Made by a program: the position numbers and the translations under genes. Shown piece after piece: positions 44,323 to 53,833 of a stretch of 64,000 nt of DNA (position 1 is the first letter of the stretch; each line of letters starts with the position of its first letter). Source of the DNA: Candidatus Nanopelagicales bacterium. GTDB taxonomy: Bacteria; Actinomycetota; Actinomycetes; S36-B12; GCA-2699445. The notes below the pieces were generated by a model that was not told the origin of the DNA, did not search any database, and saw nothing but the letters and a program-made list of their open reading frames with translations. Location of the stretch: positions 310,001 through 374,000 of the forward strand of contig JBAOHO010000026.1 of the NCBI GenBank assembly GCA_037045355.1, given 5' to 3'.

Positions 44323-45111
44323 ATGCTCGAGGCAGCGATTTTTGCAGCGATCGCACAGTCCGCACTGGTTGTCGGTGCGGTGCTCGTCTGGCGGTTCCAC
44401 ACACTCACTCGCCCGCTTTACGTGGGGGCGCTCATGGCATTCGGTGCCGGTGCCGTGCTGTCCGCCCTCAGCACCGACCTGGTCGCCGTCGCCTACGACG
44501 AGGCCGGTGCCGGACCCACGGCATTGGGTATCGGGGTCGGTGGGTTGGGCTACTACCTCATCATCATGTCGCTGGACCGGGCGGGCGGCCGTGAGAAGCC
44601 CGCGGCTCCGGTTGAGCAGTCACTGAAGGCAGGATCTGAAGAAGAACCGGAGGTGGCTGGCGCGTCGGCGACGGAGGCCCGCAACCTGTTCGTCGGCATG
44701 ATCATCGACGGTGTGCCGGAGTCCGTCGCCATCGGGCTCACGCTGCATCTCGCTGCTGTCGGGGTCTCCGCCGCACTGGTGGGTTCGGTCTTCATCGCGG
44801 GCCTGCCAGAGGCGATCGGTGTCGCGGCCGCCTTGCTGGCCGGGGGTTATACGTTGTCGCGAATTCTGGCGCGCTTCGCGGTCGTTGTGATCATCGGGGC
44901 CGCCTCGGGCGCCCTGGGGTACCAGGTTCTGGTGAATGTCCGACCCAGCCTGATCGCGATCATTCAGTCGATCGCCGCCGGCGCCCTCTTGGTGGTCGTT
45001 GTCAACGAAATGGTTCCCATCGCGATCCGAGGCGTCCAGCGCTGGGCCGGGGTGCTGGCTGCCGCTGGTTTCGTGTTCTCCGCCGCCTTGACGTGGGCGA
45101 CCACCGCGTGA
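44323..45111 (+). CDS. ZIP family metal transporter-like membrane protein
   Basis: 262 residues with seven to eight hydrophobic segments and a charged cytosolic loop (about 85-122). FVGMIIDGVPESVAIGLTL resembles ZIP helix 4 (HNxPEG), though the His is Asp here, and FIAGLPEAIGVAAAL resembles helix 5 (HxxPEG). The family takes up zinc, iron or other divalent ions; loss of both histidines makes metal choice uncertain. The ATG has GGTGGGCGG just upstream. No metal-responsive regulator adjoins it. Confidence 0.7.
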   Translation: MLEAAIFAAIAQSALVVGAVLVWRFHTLTRPLYVGALMAFGAGAVLSALSTDLVAVAYDEAGAGPTALGIGVGGLGYYLIIMSLDRAGGREKPAAPVEQSLKAGSEEEPEVAGASATEARNLFVGMIIDGVPESVAIGLTLHLAAVGVSAALVGSVFIAGLPEAIGVAAALLAGGYTLSRILARFAVVVIIGAASGALGYQVLVNVRPSLIAIIQSIAAGALLVVVVNEMVPIAIRGVQRWAGVLAAAGFVFSAALTWATTA

Positions 45112-45148
45112 CTGCCTGCTGGTCCCGCTCCGTTCGCTGTCCTGTGAG

Positions 45149-46786
45149 TCAGCTGAACGAGACGTTGACCCGGGTGACGTCCTGGCCCAACAGGGAGTAG
45201 GCGATCAGTTTCTTCGGATCGTTCCGGTTCCACTTGTGGTAGTCGATGATCAGCGAAGCACCCGCGGGCAGGGTCGTCTCCACGTGGGCCAGTTTGGTCC
45301 GGGCCTTGCCGTTCTTGTAGAACTCGAGTGATGCATCCGCGGTGACCTCTGCCTTCTCCTCATCGACGGGAGCCAGGATCACCTGCTTCTGTTTGGGGAT
45401 CAGTCCCCCGCCGATGGTGTTGGCACTCTTCGACCGTGCCCGACCGGAGACGGCCACCACGTTCCGCTCGCCGTTGTCGGCGAACTGCAGCAGTCCCGGG
45501 CCGGGATTCTGGCTGCGGTACACCACGATGCCGTTCTTGGTGTCGAACCCGACCTTGCCCACTCCGCCGGCCGGGATTTTCGCGACGCCTGTTCCGAGCG
45601 AGTAGGCGCCGGTGGTCGCCAGCACTGACAGGGGTAGGGCCCGGTTCGATTCCTTGTTGTTCACCTTGAGGATGAAGGACTTCTCCTTGGGTAGCTCGTA
45701 GGTCGGGAAGGTCCAAGGTGTGCCCGGCTGCCACGGGTTGGACGGCTTGATCGTCTTGAGTTTGGGGAATGGCTTACCGTCCAAACGGGTCACCTTGGTC
45801 TTGATCGGGACCTTGGTAATGACCGGATCGATCTGGATCGTGGTGGTCGTGGCGTTGATGCAGAACGGGCAGGGCTGTTGCGCGGCGATGAAATCGGTGG
45901 GGACAACGCCGATCCGTGACAACTTGTCGTCGGTGTCGGGGTCTGACGGGTTCACGTTGAACGCGTACCGTGCTGTCTCCTTGACAGTGTCAAGGCGCAC
46001 AACCCGCGTGAAGTCGGGGTAGTTGTTGTCATAGATCGCCACGTCATAGCGACCGTTGGCGCCTTCGTAGAGCGCGTAGGGCGTGACTGCGTGCCCGCCG
46101 ATGCCCGAGTACATGATGAACACCGGAGGCACGGCGCCGGGCGTCAAGGCTGTCTTCAGGGTCTCCACAACCTCCGACGGCGGTGCCAAGAACCGATTGG
46201 GGGAGTCGGTCCACTGCTGTGCCATGTTCCGGGCGATCTCGCGGGAAATCGACTCCTCGAGGCGCAGGTCGTAAGGGGTTGCGGCTCCCACCTGGAACTG
46301 TTCGGGCCTAAGTTCGCGGCCGTACAACAGCGCCACTGTGGTCGCGAAGCCGTAGCAATGGCCACCCGCCATGCCTGCGTTGGTCTTGTCGCGCCACAAC
46401 TTGCCCGGAGTGCTCAGCGTGCACGGTCCCGTGGCGTTGCCCTCGAGACACACCTTCTTACCCATCAGGGAACGCATTCCCGCAGCATTGAGATCGGTCG
46501 TGCGCAGTGGTGATCCGAAAACTCGATGATTGGCGCGGTCGGGAACGCCGGTGTTGAAGAAACTGAAGCCATCCGCGTAGGGCCGGAATCCGGAGTCGGC
46601 GATCAAGGTCCCGGACGGAGTCGACCAGTCCTGGGCAGCATTCTGCTTGTTCACGCTGGCCACGTACTTCTGCCACATCTTAGGATTTGCAGCCGCCGGG
46701 ATGTTGTCGCCGTCGGCCGCCCAAGCGACGGATGGGCTCATGGCACCCAACATCAGAACACCGGCGATACCCAGGGCAATTCTCAT
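45149..46786 (-). CDS. Secreted protein with putative papain-like Cys-His-Asn active site
   Basis: 545 residues from ATG 46786. Signal peptide MRIALGIAGVLMLGAMSPS ending AWAA. Residues about 130-260 look like a cysteine-peptidase or transglutaminase fold: Cys144 in MAGGHCYGFATTVALLYG, His232 in GIGGHAVTPYALYEG and Asn254/Asp253 in VAIYDNNYPD, in the order Cys-His-Asn. The remaining 280 residues are beta-rich and unrecognised, with a CPFC motif about residue 327. Cys-His-Asn spacing (88 and 22) is compatible with a C39/C1-like or NlpC-like hydrolase, but I know no family for it. No neighbour shares its strand closely enough to suggest a partner. Confidence 0.6.
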   Translation of the reverse strand: MRIALGIAGVLMLGAMSPSVAWAADGDNIPAAANPKMWQKYVASVNKQNAAQDWSTPSGTLIADSGFRPYADGFSFFNTGVPDRANHRVFGSPLRTTDLNAAGMRSLMGKKVCLEGNATGPCTLSTPGKLWRDKTNAGMAGGHCYGFATTVALLYGRELRPEQFQVGAATPYDLRLEESISREIARNMAQQWTDSPNRFLAPPSEVVETLKTALTPGAVPPVFIMYSGIGGHAVTPYALYEGANGRYDVAIYDNNYPDFTRVVRLDTVKETARYAFNVNPSDPDTDDKLSRIGVVPTDFIAAQQPCPFCINATTTTIQIDPVITKVPIKTKVTRLDGKPFPKLKTIKPSNPWQPGTPWTFPTYELPKEKSFILKVNNKESNRALPLSVLATTGAYSLGTGVAKIPAGGVGKVGFDTKNGIVVYRSQNPGPGLLQFADNGERNVVAVSGRARSKSANTIGGGLIPKQKQVILAPVDEEKAEVTADASLEFYKNGKARTKLAHVETTLPAGASLIIDYHKWNRNDPKKLIAYSLLGQDVTRVNVSFS

Positions 46787-46854
46787 GCGCTCAACATGCC
46801 TGTATTGCGAGCTGAACTCAAGTCCGCTGAGGGACAGAGCCAAAGCCCAGCCCC

Positions 46855-46892
46855 GGGGTCGCGGAAGCCCATGTGTGGGGTCGCGGAAGCCC
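46855..46892. repeat. 22-bp period direct repeat
   Basis: ggggtcgcggaagccc occurs at 46855-46870 and 46877-46892. It lies between the secreted Cys-His-Asn protein gene and the ABC exporter gene. Confidence 0.8.
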
Positions 46893-46924
46893 GGTGTGGG
46901 AGTGGCTGGTGGCTTTCGCAAGGG

Positions 46925-48913
46925 TCACGGTGCGGTGATGTCGGCCACCTCGTCGAAGCTCGACTGGAACTGACTCTCGTAGAGCCGGGAGTAGAAGCCA
47001 CCGGCGGCGAGCAACTGCGCGTGAGTGCCCTGCTCGACGATGTGGCCCGAGTCCATGACCAGAATCGCGTCGGCGTCGCGGATCGTGCTCAGACGGTGTG
47101 CGATCACGAAACTCGTGCGACCTTGGCGCAGATTCGCCATGGCCTGCTGGATCAGGACCTCGGTCCTGGTGTCGACCGAACTCGTGGCCTCGTCCAGGAT
47201 GAGGATCGGAGGATCGGCCAGGAACGCGCGCGCGATGGTCAGCAGCTGCTTCTCTCCGGCCGACAGGTTGCTCGCTTCGTCATCGAGGACAGTGTCGTAT
47301 CCGTCGGGCATGGTGCGCACGAAGTGATCGACGTGAGCGGCGCGGGCGGCGGCCAGGATGGCCTCCTCGGTGGGTTCCTCATCCCCATACGCGATGTTGT
47401 CGCGGATGGTCCCACCGAAGAGCCAGGTGTCCTGCAACACCATGCCGAAACAGCGCCGCAGGTCGTCCCTTGTCATCTGCCGGGTGTCTTCCCCGTCGAT
47501 GAAGATGTGGCCGGCGTCGATCTCGTAGAACCGCATCAGCAGGTTGACGACTGTCGTCTTGCCGGCTCCGGTGGGACCCACGATCGCGACAGCGTCCCCG
47601 GGCTGGACCTCGAGGTTCATGTTGTCGATCAAAGGGACGTCTGGCGTGTAGCGGAACGACACCCCATCCAGGCGGATGTGACCGCGTGGTCGTCCTACTC
47701 GTGCGGGTTCGGTCGGGTCGGGATCCTCCTCTGGCTCGTCGAGCAGTTCGAAGACCCGCTCCGCGGAGGCGATTCCCGACTGCAGCAGGTTGGTGATGCT
47801 CGCGAGCTGGGTGATCGGCATCGTGAACTGACGAGAGTATTGGATGAACGCTTGGACATCTCCCAGTGACATCGCGCCGCTGGCGACTCGCAGACCGCCG
47901 ATGACCGCGATCGCGACGTAGTTGAGGTTGGACACGAACATCATGGCCGGCTGAATGATCCCGGAGATGAACTGGGCTTTGAAACTGGTCTCGTACATCT
48001 TGTCGTTCGCGGCGTCGAACTCCGCGATGGCCTTGTCCCTGTGGCCATAGACCTTCACCAGTTCGTGGCCCGTGTACATCTCTTCGACGTGACCGTTGAC
48101 CACGCCTGTCCAGTGCCACTGCCCCGTGAACTGCTTCTGCGAACGCTTGGCGATCGCGATGGTGAGAAAGAAGGACAGCGGAACCGTGAGCAGCGAAATG
48201 ACCGCGAGCAGCGGGCTGATCCAGATCATCATCAGCAAGACACCCACGACAGTGAGGATGCTGGTGATCGCCTGGGTGAGGGCCTGCTGCATGGTCGTTG
48301 CGATGTTGTCGATGTCGTTGGTGACCCTGCTGAGCAGGTCGCCGCGCGGATGGGTATCGAAGTACCGCAGCGGGAGTCGGCCCAACTTGGTGTCCACGTC
48401 CTCGCGCAGGCGGAACATGGTGCGTTGGGTGACGCCGGCCATCAGGTAGTTCTGACCCCACGAGAACACCGAACTCACGAAGTAGACGACCACGACCAGC
48501 GCGATCACCTGACTCAGCAGCGCGAAGTCCACGCCGTCAGTCAAGGTCATGCTGGCGAGCATGTCGGCTTGTGTCGTCTGACCCGTGGCCCGCAGCTGCG
48601 CGATCGCCTGGTCCTGGCTCACACCGGGTGGCAGTCCGCGCCCCACGACTCCTGCGAAGACGATGTTGGTGGCGTTGCCCAGGAGTTTCGGACCCAGCAC
48701 CGCGAAGAAGACACTGGCCACGGCCAGGATGAGCACAACGGCGATGATGAGGCGCTCGGGTCGCAGTCGTCCGAATAGGCGACCCAACGATCCTCGGAAG
48801 TTGCGGGCTTTCTCGGCCGGCAGTGTCATGCCCAGGCTGCCAGGTCCACCTCCGAAGGGCCCACCGGGTCGACCCATGGCCGGGCCCGATCGGGCGGGCG
48901 CCCCTGTGCTCAT
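46925..48913 (-). CDS. ABC exporter half-transporter (type IV), catalytic-site partner
   Basis: 662 residues. A Gly/Pro-rich cytosolic start, six membrane helices (about 50-350) and a nucleotide-binding domain: Walker A GPTGAGKTT, Q in MVLQDTWLF, signature LSAGEKQL, Walker B ILILDEATSSVDTRTE with the catalytic Glu intact, switch His in IAHRL. It overlaps the upstream exporter gene by four bases (ATGA), so the two form a heterodimer like TM287/288 or LmrCD. Cargo, probably a lipid or drug, is unknown. Confidence 0.9.
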   Translation of the reverse strand: MSTGAPARSGPAMGRPGGPFGGGPGSLGMTLPAEKARNFRGSLGRLFGRLRPERLIIAVVLILAVASVFFAVLGPKLLGNATNIVFAGVVGRGLPPGVSQDQAIAQLRATGQTTQADMLASMTLTDGVDFALLSQVIALVVVVYFVSSVFSWGQNYLMAGVTQRTMFRLREDVDTKLGRLPLRYFDTHPRGDLLSRVTNDIDNIATTMQQALTQAITSILTVVGVLLMMIWISPLLAVISLLTVPLSFFLTIAIAKRSQKQFTGQWHWTGVVNGHVEEMYTGHELVKVYGHRDKAIAEFDAANDKMYETSFKAQFISGIIQPAMMFVSNLNYVAIAVIGGLRVASGAMSLGDVQAFIQYSRQFTMPITQLASITNLLQSGIASAERVFELLDEPEEDPDPTEPARVGRPRGHIRLDGVSFRYTPDVPLIDNMNLEVQPGDAVAIVGPTGAGKTTVVNLLMRFYEIDAGHIFIDGEDTRQMTRDDLRRCFGMVLQDTWLFGGTIRDNIAYGDEEPTEEAILAAARAAHVDHFVRTMPDGYDTVLDDEASNLSAGEKQLLTIARAFLADPPILILDEATSSVDTRTEVLIQQAMANLRQGRTSFVIAHRLSTIRDADAILVMDSGHIVEQGTHAQLLAAGGFYSRLYESQFQSSFDEVADITAP

Positions 48914-50643
48914 GACGCCGCCTCACTCGCCGTCAGCTGCGAGTAGACGATCTCTCGGTAGGTCTCGCACGACTCCATCAGGTCGGCGTGGCGCCCTACT
49001 CCGACCACGGTGCCGCGATCGAGTACCACGATCTGGTCCGCATCCATGATCGTACTGACGCGCTGCGCCACGATGATGACGGTGGCGGCTTGGGTCTGCA
49101 CCTTCAAGGCCGCGCGCAGCCGCGCATCCGTCGAGTAGTCCAGTGCCGAGAAACTGTCATCGAAGATGTAGATCGCCGGTCGGCGCACCAGTGCTCGGGC
49201 GATTGCCAGTCTCTGGCGCTGCCCCCCGGACACGTTGGCGCCGCCTTGATCGATCTCCGACTCGATGGTCTCGGACATCTCACTGACAAAGCCGCGGGCT
49301 TGGGCGGTCTGCAGAGCCTGCCACACGTCCTCATCGGTGGCATCGGCCGCACCAAAGCGAACGTTGCTCGCGACCGTTCCGCTGAACAGGAATGACCTCT
49401 GCGGGACGATTCCCATCCGTGCCCATAGGTCTTCTTGGTGCAGCTCTCTGACGTCGACGCCGTCGACGTGAACCGCGCCGACTGTCACGTCGTAGAGCCG
49501 TGGGATCAGATTCACCAAGGTGGTCTTGCCGGCGCCTGTGCTGCCGACGATGGCAGTGGTCTGGCCGGGAGACATGGTCAGGTTGACGCCACACAGCACT
49601 GGGTCCTCGGCGCCCGGGTACCGGAACTCGACGTCCCGGAACTGCACGACGCCACGAATCGGTGGTGAAGGTACCGGGTCGACGGGGTCACTGATCTGCG
49701 GTGTCGTCGCCAACACCGCCTGGATTCTCTCCGCTGAGGCCGCCGCCCGGGGCACCATCACCATCAGCATCACGGCCATCATGACGCTGAACAGGATCTG
49801 CATGATGTACGCCAGGAATGCAGTCAGGTCTCCGACCTGCATGTCGCCACTGTCCACGAGATGACCGCCGAACCAGATCACGGCGACCGACGACAGGTTG
49901 AAGACGAGCATCAGAGAAGGCATGAGTAGCGCGAACAGGCGCGTGACACGCAATGCAGTGTCCGTGAGGTCGTCGTTCGCCGCTGCGAACCGCTCCTCCT
50001 CGCTGCGCGTGCGCACGAAGGCGCGGATCACCCGGATCCCGGCCAGGTTCTCGCGGAGAACTGAGTTGATGCGGTCGATCTTGACCTGCTGCACTCGGAA
50101 CAGCGGAACCGCCTTGGTGACCATGAGTCCGATCACCAAGGCCATGACGGGGATGATGACCAGGAGCAGTGCGGACAACTGGACGTTCGTCCGCAGCGCC
50201 ATGATCACACCGCCGATGGCGGTCAGCGGCGCGGAGATCATCATCGTCAGACCGAGCAGCACCAGCATCTGGACCTGCTGAACGTCGTTGGTGTTCCGAG
50301 TGATCAAGGAGGGTGCCCCGAACGTGTTGACCTCACGAAGGGAGAAGGTCTCGACCGAACGGAACAGAGCACCACGGACATCGCGGCCGAAGCGCATGGC
50401 TGTCCGCGCGCTGTAGTACACGGCAACGATTGAAACGGCACCCAGGATCAAGGTGATGACGAGCATGAGAGCGCCCGTGCGCAGGATGTATCCGATGTCT
50501 CCGGTCACCACGCCGAAGTTGATGATGTCCGCATTGAGGAACGGTAGATAGAGGTTGGCGATCGACTGGATCGCGACCAGGACGACCACGATCATCAGCG
50601 CGCGCCGGTAGGGCCGCAAGAAGTCGGCGATGAAGCCGATCAT
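48910..50643 (-). CDS. ABC exporter half-transporter (type IV), degenerate Walker B partner
   Basis: 577 residues, six membrane helices and an ATPase domain: Walker A GSTGAGKTT, Q in GIVPQRSFLF, signature VSGGQRQR, Walker B IYIFDDSFSALDYSTD, switch-position Gln in VAQRV instead of His. The Asp at the catalytic-Glu position and the missing switch His identify the degenerate half. Its canonical signature completes the active site of the 46925-48913 subunit, whereas that subunit's LSAGE faces this degenerate Walker B. The start ATG lies in a region without a clear Shine-Dalgarno. Confidence 0.9.
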   Translation of the reverse strand: MIGFIADFLRPYRRALMIVVVLVAIQSIANLYLPFLNADIINFGVVTGDIGYILRTGALMLVITLILGAVSIVAVYYSARTAMRFGRDVRGALFRSVETFSLREVNTFGAPSLITRNTNDVQQVQMLVLLGLTMMISAPLTAIGGVIMALRTNVQLSALLLVIIPVMALVIGLMVTKAVPLFRVQQVKIDRINSVLRENLAGIRVIRAFVRTRSEEERFAAANDDLTDTALRVTRLFALLMPSLMLVFNLSSVAVIWFGGHLVDSGDMQVGDLTAFLAYIMQILFSVMMAVMLMVMVPRAAASAERIQAVLATTPQISDPVDPVPSPPIRGVVQFRDVEFRYPGAEDPVLCGVNLTMSPGQTTAIVGSTGAGKTTLVNLIPRLYDVTVGAVHVDGVDVRELHQEDLWARMGIVPQRSFLFSGTVASNVRFGAADATDEDVWQALQTAQARGFVSEMSETIESEIDQGGANVSGGQRQRLAIARALVRRPAIYIFDDSFSALDYSTDARLRAALKVQTQAATVIIVAQRVSTIMDADQIVVLDRGTVVGVGRHADLMESCETYREIVYSQLTASEAAS

Positions 50644-50799
50644 CGGGAACGAGGTTTGGGCACAGGCGAATTTCCTTCACGTCTCAACGACATGTTCAGG
50701 GTAGTGCCCCGAGTGGGAGTCCCTCGTCGCTTGCCTCTGGGTCCGGGTTTGGTGGGGGGACGGTTCGCATCTGCTTACCGTCCCAGACAGACTGAGTAC

Positions 50800-51459
50800 A
50801 TGAGTTCAAGCGGGAAGGTCAGCGCCAAAGCCACGGTGTCGCACAAGAGTGTCGTCGGCAAGGAGGTGACGGTCGCAGATCGAGCGATCATCAGCGGCCG
50901 GCCCAAGCTGTGGGGCAAGGCAGTGGTCGAAGACACCGCGCGCATCTCTGGCAAGGCCCATGTCAGCGGGCATGCGACGGTCTCCGGGGCGGCGACGGTT
51001 CGCGGAAGCGCAAAGGTGTCGGGTCATGCCGTGATCACCGACGACGCCGTGGTCAAGGGCAAGTCGAGTGTCCTCGGTAGGGCGGAGATCTCGGGGAGTT
51101 CAGCCGTGTCCGAGCGGGCCGAGGTCCGAGGTCGGGCGCAGGTCCGCGACAGGGCCCACGTGTCGGGTCACGCGGAAGTGCGCCAGTCCGCAGTCGTCCG
51201 AGACAAGGCTCAGGTGACCGATAACGCTCACGTGTCCGGAGACGCCGTCATCTCGGGAAGCGCGGTCGTGGGCCGAGGGGCGCATGTCTCGCAGACCCAT
51301 CACGTGCTCACGGCGACGGTTGACGGTGAGGATTGGACGGTCTACCGAACCCGGAAAGACGGTATCGGTGCCACCCGAGGTGACCGCGGTGTCAGACGCC
51401 GCGACATTCCCAAGCAGTTGAAAGTGCTGGCGCGTGAGGCATGGGCGGGTGGCGCTTGA
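50800..51459 (+). CDS. Hexapeptide-repeat beta-helix protein of unknown function
   Basis: 219 residues. Residues about 5-165 are regular six-residue repeats such as ISGKAHVSGHATVSGAATVR and VSGHAVITDDAVV, the pattern of a left-handed or polymer-forming beta-helix; bulky Val/Ile occupies every sixth position. The last 50 residues (HVLTATVDGEDWTVYRTRKDG) form a separate basic tail. There are no catalytic histidines of hexapeptide acyltransferases and no signal peptide. Relatives occur as phage or bacterial 'polymer-forming cytoskeletal' or structural proteins; which applies is not clear. TACCGT at 50776-50781 is a possible -10 box. It is divergent from the ABC exporter. Confidence 0.65.
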   Translation: MSSSGKVSAKATVSHKSVVGKEVTVADRAIISGRPKLWGKAVVEDTARISGKAHVSGHATVSGAATVRGSAKVSGHAVITDDAVVKGKSSVLGRAEISGSSAVSERAEVRGRAQVRDRAHVSGHAEVRQSAVVRDKAQVTDNAHVSGDAVISGSAVVGRGAHVSQTHHVLTATVDGEDWTVYRTRKDGIGATRGDRGVRRRDIPKQLKVLAREAWAGGA

Positions 51460-51568
51460 TCGTGTCCGAGCCTTGGCCCGGGCGCTGGTTCATGTTCGAG
51501 CATTGGGCCGTGGGCCGTTGACTATTGAGCAAGGTGCCTGTGAAACGCGATGGCCGGAGGGCCGCGCT

Positions 51569-53626
51569 CTATCCGGTGGTGTCCGCCAAGGCCTGTTCGA
51601 AGTCGCGAGCACCCTTCTTGAGCCGGTAGGTGTATTGGGGGCGTTGCCAGGGCTCCCAGTTGATGACGCCGACCGGCTGAGCCCCGGAGCCGGTGTTGAC
51701 CGTGAGCGCGATCGTCTCTACGGGGACACCTGTCGGTGTGCCATCTTTCGGCACGAGCCCGGTCTTCGACGAAGGGTCAGCGATAGCCAGCATCGACCAA
51801 GGGACTCGCAGGGTGATCACGTTGTCTTCGGTGTTCCAGGTGGCCAGCGATTCGTACTCGTCATCCTGGGGATCCCACGTGCCACGAATGAGGCGCCCGA
51901 CGTCCAGGAACTCCGCCGGGAACGTCTCATTGCGCACGGTGACCGAGCGGTTCAGAGTGAGTCGTTGCAGATTCCAGCCGTCGAGATCCGGGGGCAGCAG
52001 GTCATCGGGTTTCAGTCCGTCCAGGGTCACCGGGTCCAGAGCGGGAGTGATGTAGGCGTCAGCGGTGCCGTACTGCGGATCCAGGACGATCGCGATGTCA
52101 TGTGTCGCCGGTGACTGGGGGTCGTTCGGGAGCGGCTGCCCCCCAGGAACCACATCGAATCCCAGCACCACAGGAGATTCGGGAGGCTCGTTCAGCGTGA
52201 GCCGCAGGTAGACGTACGACGCATCTGTGTCGACGGCTACTTCGCGGACGTTCTCGGGCGCTTCGTGGATGACCCGCCAACCCGTGCTTACAGGGTCACC
52301 GGCGTAGATCCCGAAGGCCTGCTCGTTCGTCAGAGGGTCGTGCCACAGTGATCGACGCTCGGAGTCGACGACGCTTTGGCGGACGGCGGTGTTCCAGGTG
52401 AACTTGAACCACTCGTCGGCCCACATGAATAACAAACCGCCGGCCAGCCCGACGTCCTTGATCACCCGAAGCTGTGCGGCGTTCATCGCCATTGCTTCCT
52501 GCTCTGAGTGATTGCCTTGATCGCGACCGTTGGTGCCCAGATGCGCAGACCCGAGAGAACTGGGAACCCCGAACTCCGTGACCATCAACGGGATATTCGC
52601 TCGTCCGTAGTGCGTCCTGAGGTCGTTCAGATAGCCCGCCCACGGATCGGGCTGGGACGCGCCGGGCGGGACGTAGGACGTGTACTGCTTCGTGTGCCGC
52701 AGGAAATCGGGGTAGTAGGGGTAGGAGTGGTAACTCGCGAAGGTTCCTCCCGGCCACCGCTTGGTCGGCAGAACATGATTCGCATCCACGCTGACGAGGT
52801 CCTCGGTGGGATTGGGTTCGTTTGAGCCATGGTCGAGCGGATCAGCAGTCGGCCAGTTCACAAAGGCGATCGGTACGCTGCGACCACGCCTCACCTCGGC
52901 GGATGCGAGCTCGTCCATCCGCGCCGCGATCCAGCTCTCGGTCGAGTTCACCTGGGTCTTCGTCGTCGACGTCGTGAAGTACTTGCCGCGGTAGGGAGGT
53001 TGCGATCGGTTCTTCTTCTCGCTCTTGTGGATCGCGTTGGGATCCCATTCGACACCTATGATCCAGGCCGCCACCCAGGGGGAGACATCCGCGGTGTAGG
53101 AGCCGCCGGCGCGACCAACGTCCAACTCCCGTTCAAGATCGCCGCTCACCGCGTCACTGAGGTCGTGCAACTCACGGGTGAAGGCCGCGGTCGGCTTCGG
53201 GTCGTAGAGATCGTGGGACTCGAGGTAGGACTCGTCCGGCAGGTAGACCCCGTGCAAGAGATAGATCGGATAGTCGGGATGGGCGAGGTTGTAGTCGCGC
53301 AGGGCTTGGTAGAACGCGGGCTGGTGCAGGGTGTACACCCTGAGGAATCGCACACCGAAATCGCCCATCTGCTGGATCCACTGCTGGTACTGCTCGGGGG
53401 ACATGGCCACCTCACCCGGGTTGTGTCCCGGGATGCTGGTGCCGAGGTTCACCCCACCCCAGAAGTCGATGGGGCCGCCGGCGGTGTGCAGCACCAGACC
53501 CGAGTCCGGGCCGGTGCCGGTCTGTTCAGCGAGCACCGAGAGCTTGTCTTGAGTGACAGGTGCCGGGTTCCAGTCGTGGGCCGGATGCTGGACGGGCTCC
53601 GGTTGTGATTGGCCGCACGAGGTCAT
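51569..53626 (-). CDS. Secreted/lipoprotein clan-A glycoside-hydrolase-like protein (5' end frameshifted)
   Basis: 685 residues in the intact frame. GGPIDFWGGVNLGTSIPGH and FGVRFLRVYTLHQPAFY begin a TIM-barrel-like domain; Glu193 in IIGVEWDPNAIH and Glu351 in PLMVTEFGVPSS are placed like the acid/base and nucleophile of clan GH-A. The C-terminal 230 residues are beta-rich. The frame starts MTSCGQSQ with no signal peptide, but the adjacent frame directly upstream (from GTG 53675 or 53684) encodes RKPFVLMLIATVAAV. Removing one T of the TT at 53626-53627 joins them into a lipobox (VAAVMTSC). I think the true gene starts near 53684 and bears a frameshift or sequence error. Substrate unknown. Confidence 0.7.
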   Translation of the reverse strand: MTSCGQSQPEPVQHPAHDWNPAPVTQDKLSVLAEQTGTGPDSGLVLHTAGGPIDFWGGVNLGTSIPGHNPGEVAMSPEQYQQWIQQMGDFGVRFLRVYTLHQPAFYQALRDYNLAHPDYPIYLLHGVYLPDESYLESHDLYDPKPTAAFTRELHDLSDAVSGDLERELDVGRAGGSYTADVSPWVAAWIIGVEWDPNAIHKSEKKNRSQPPYRGKYFTTSTTKTQVNSTESWIAARMDELASAEVRRGRSVPIAFVNWPTADPLDHGSNEPNPTEDLVSVDANHVLPTKRWPGGTFASYHSYPYYPDFLRHTKQYTSYVPPGASQPDPWAGYLNDLRTHYGRANIPLMVTEFGVPSSLGSAHLGTNGRDQGNHSEQEAMAMNAAQLRVIKDVGLAGGLLFMWADEWFKFTWNTAVRQSVVDSERRSLWHDPLTNEQAFGIYAGDPVSTGWRVIHEAPENVREVAVDTDASYVYLRLTLNEPPESPVVLGFDVVPGGQPLPNDPQSPATHDIAIVLDPQYGTADAYITPALDPVTLDGLKPDDLLPPDLDGWNLQRLTLNRSVTVRNETFPAEFLDVGRLIRGTWDPQDDEYESLATWNTEDNVITLRVPWSMLAIADPSSKTGLVPKDGTPTGVPVETIALTVNTGSGAQPVGVINWEPWQRPQYTYRLKKGARDFEQALADTTG

Positions 53627-53686
53627 TGACAGCCGCGACAGTGGCGATGAGCATCAGGACGAATGGCTTGCGCACGATGACCACCC

Positions 53687-53751
53687 CATTCAGGGACCAC
53701 CCCCCACTCAGGGACCACCCCACTCAGGGACCACCCACTCAAGGACCACCC
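53687..53751. repeat. 15-18-bp tandem repeat, four copies, at the 5' end of the glycosidase-like gene
   Basis: Units of the type actcagggaccacccc at about 53687, 53703, 53721 and 53736. On the minus strand each carries GGGTGGTC, and the last merges with the probable start GTGGTCATCGTG, so the start region of the gene appears to be multiplied. Confidence 0.88.
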
Positions 53752-53833
53752 CGGTCGGTCGGCTTGTCTTCCACGCTAACAGCGGTGCCAGCGTGTTCTC
53801 GCAGCGGGAAAGCCGCGCGATTGCCCCCTTCTA

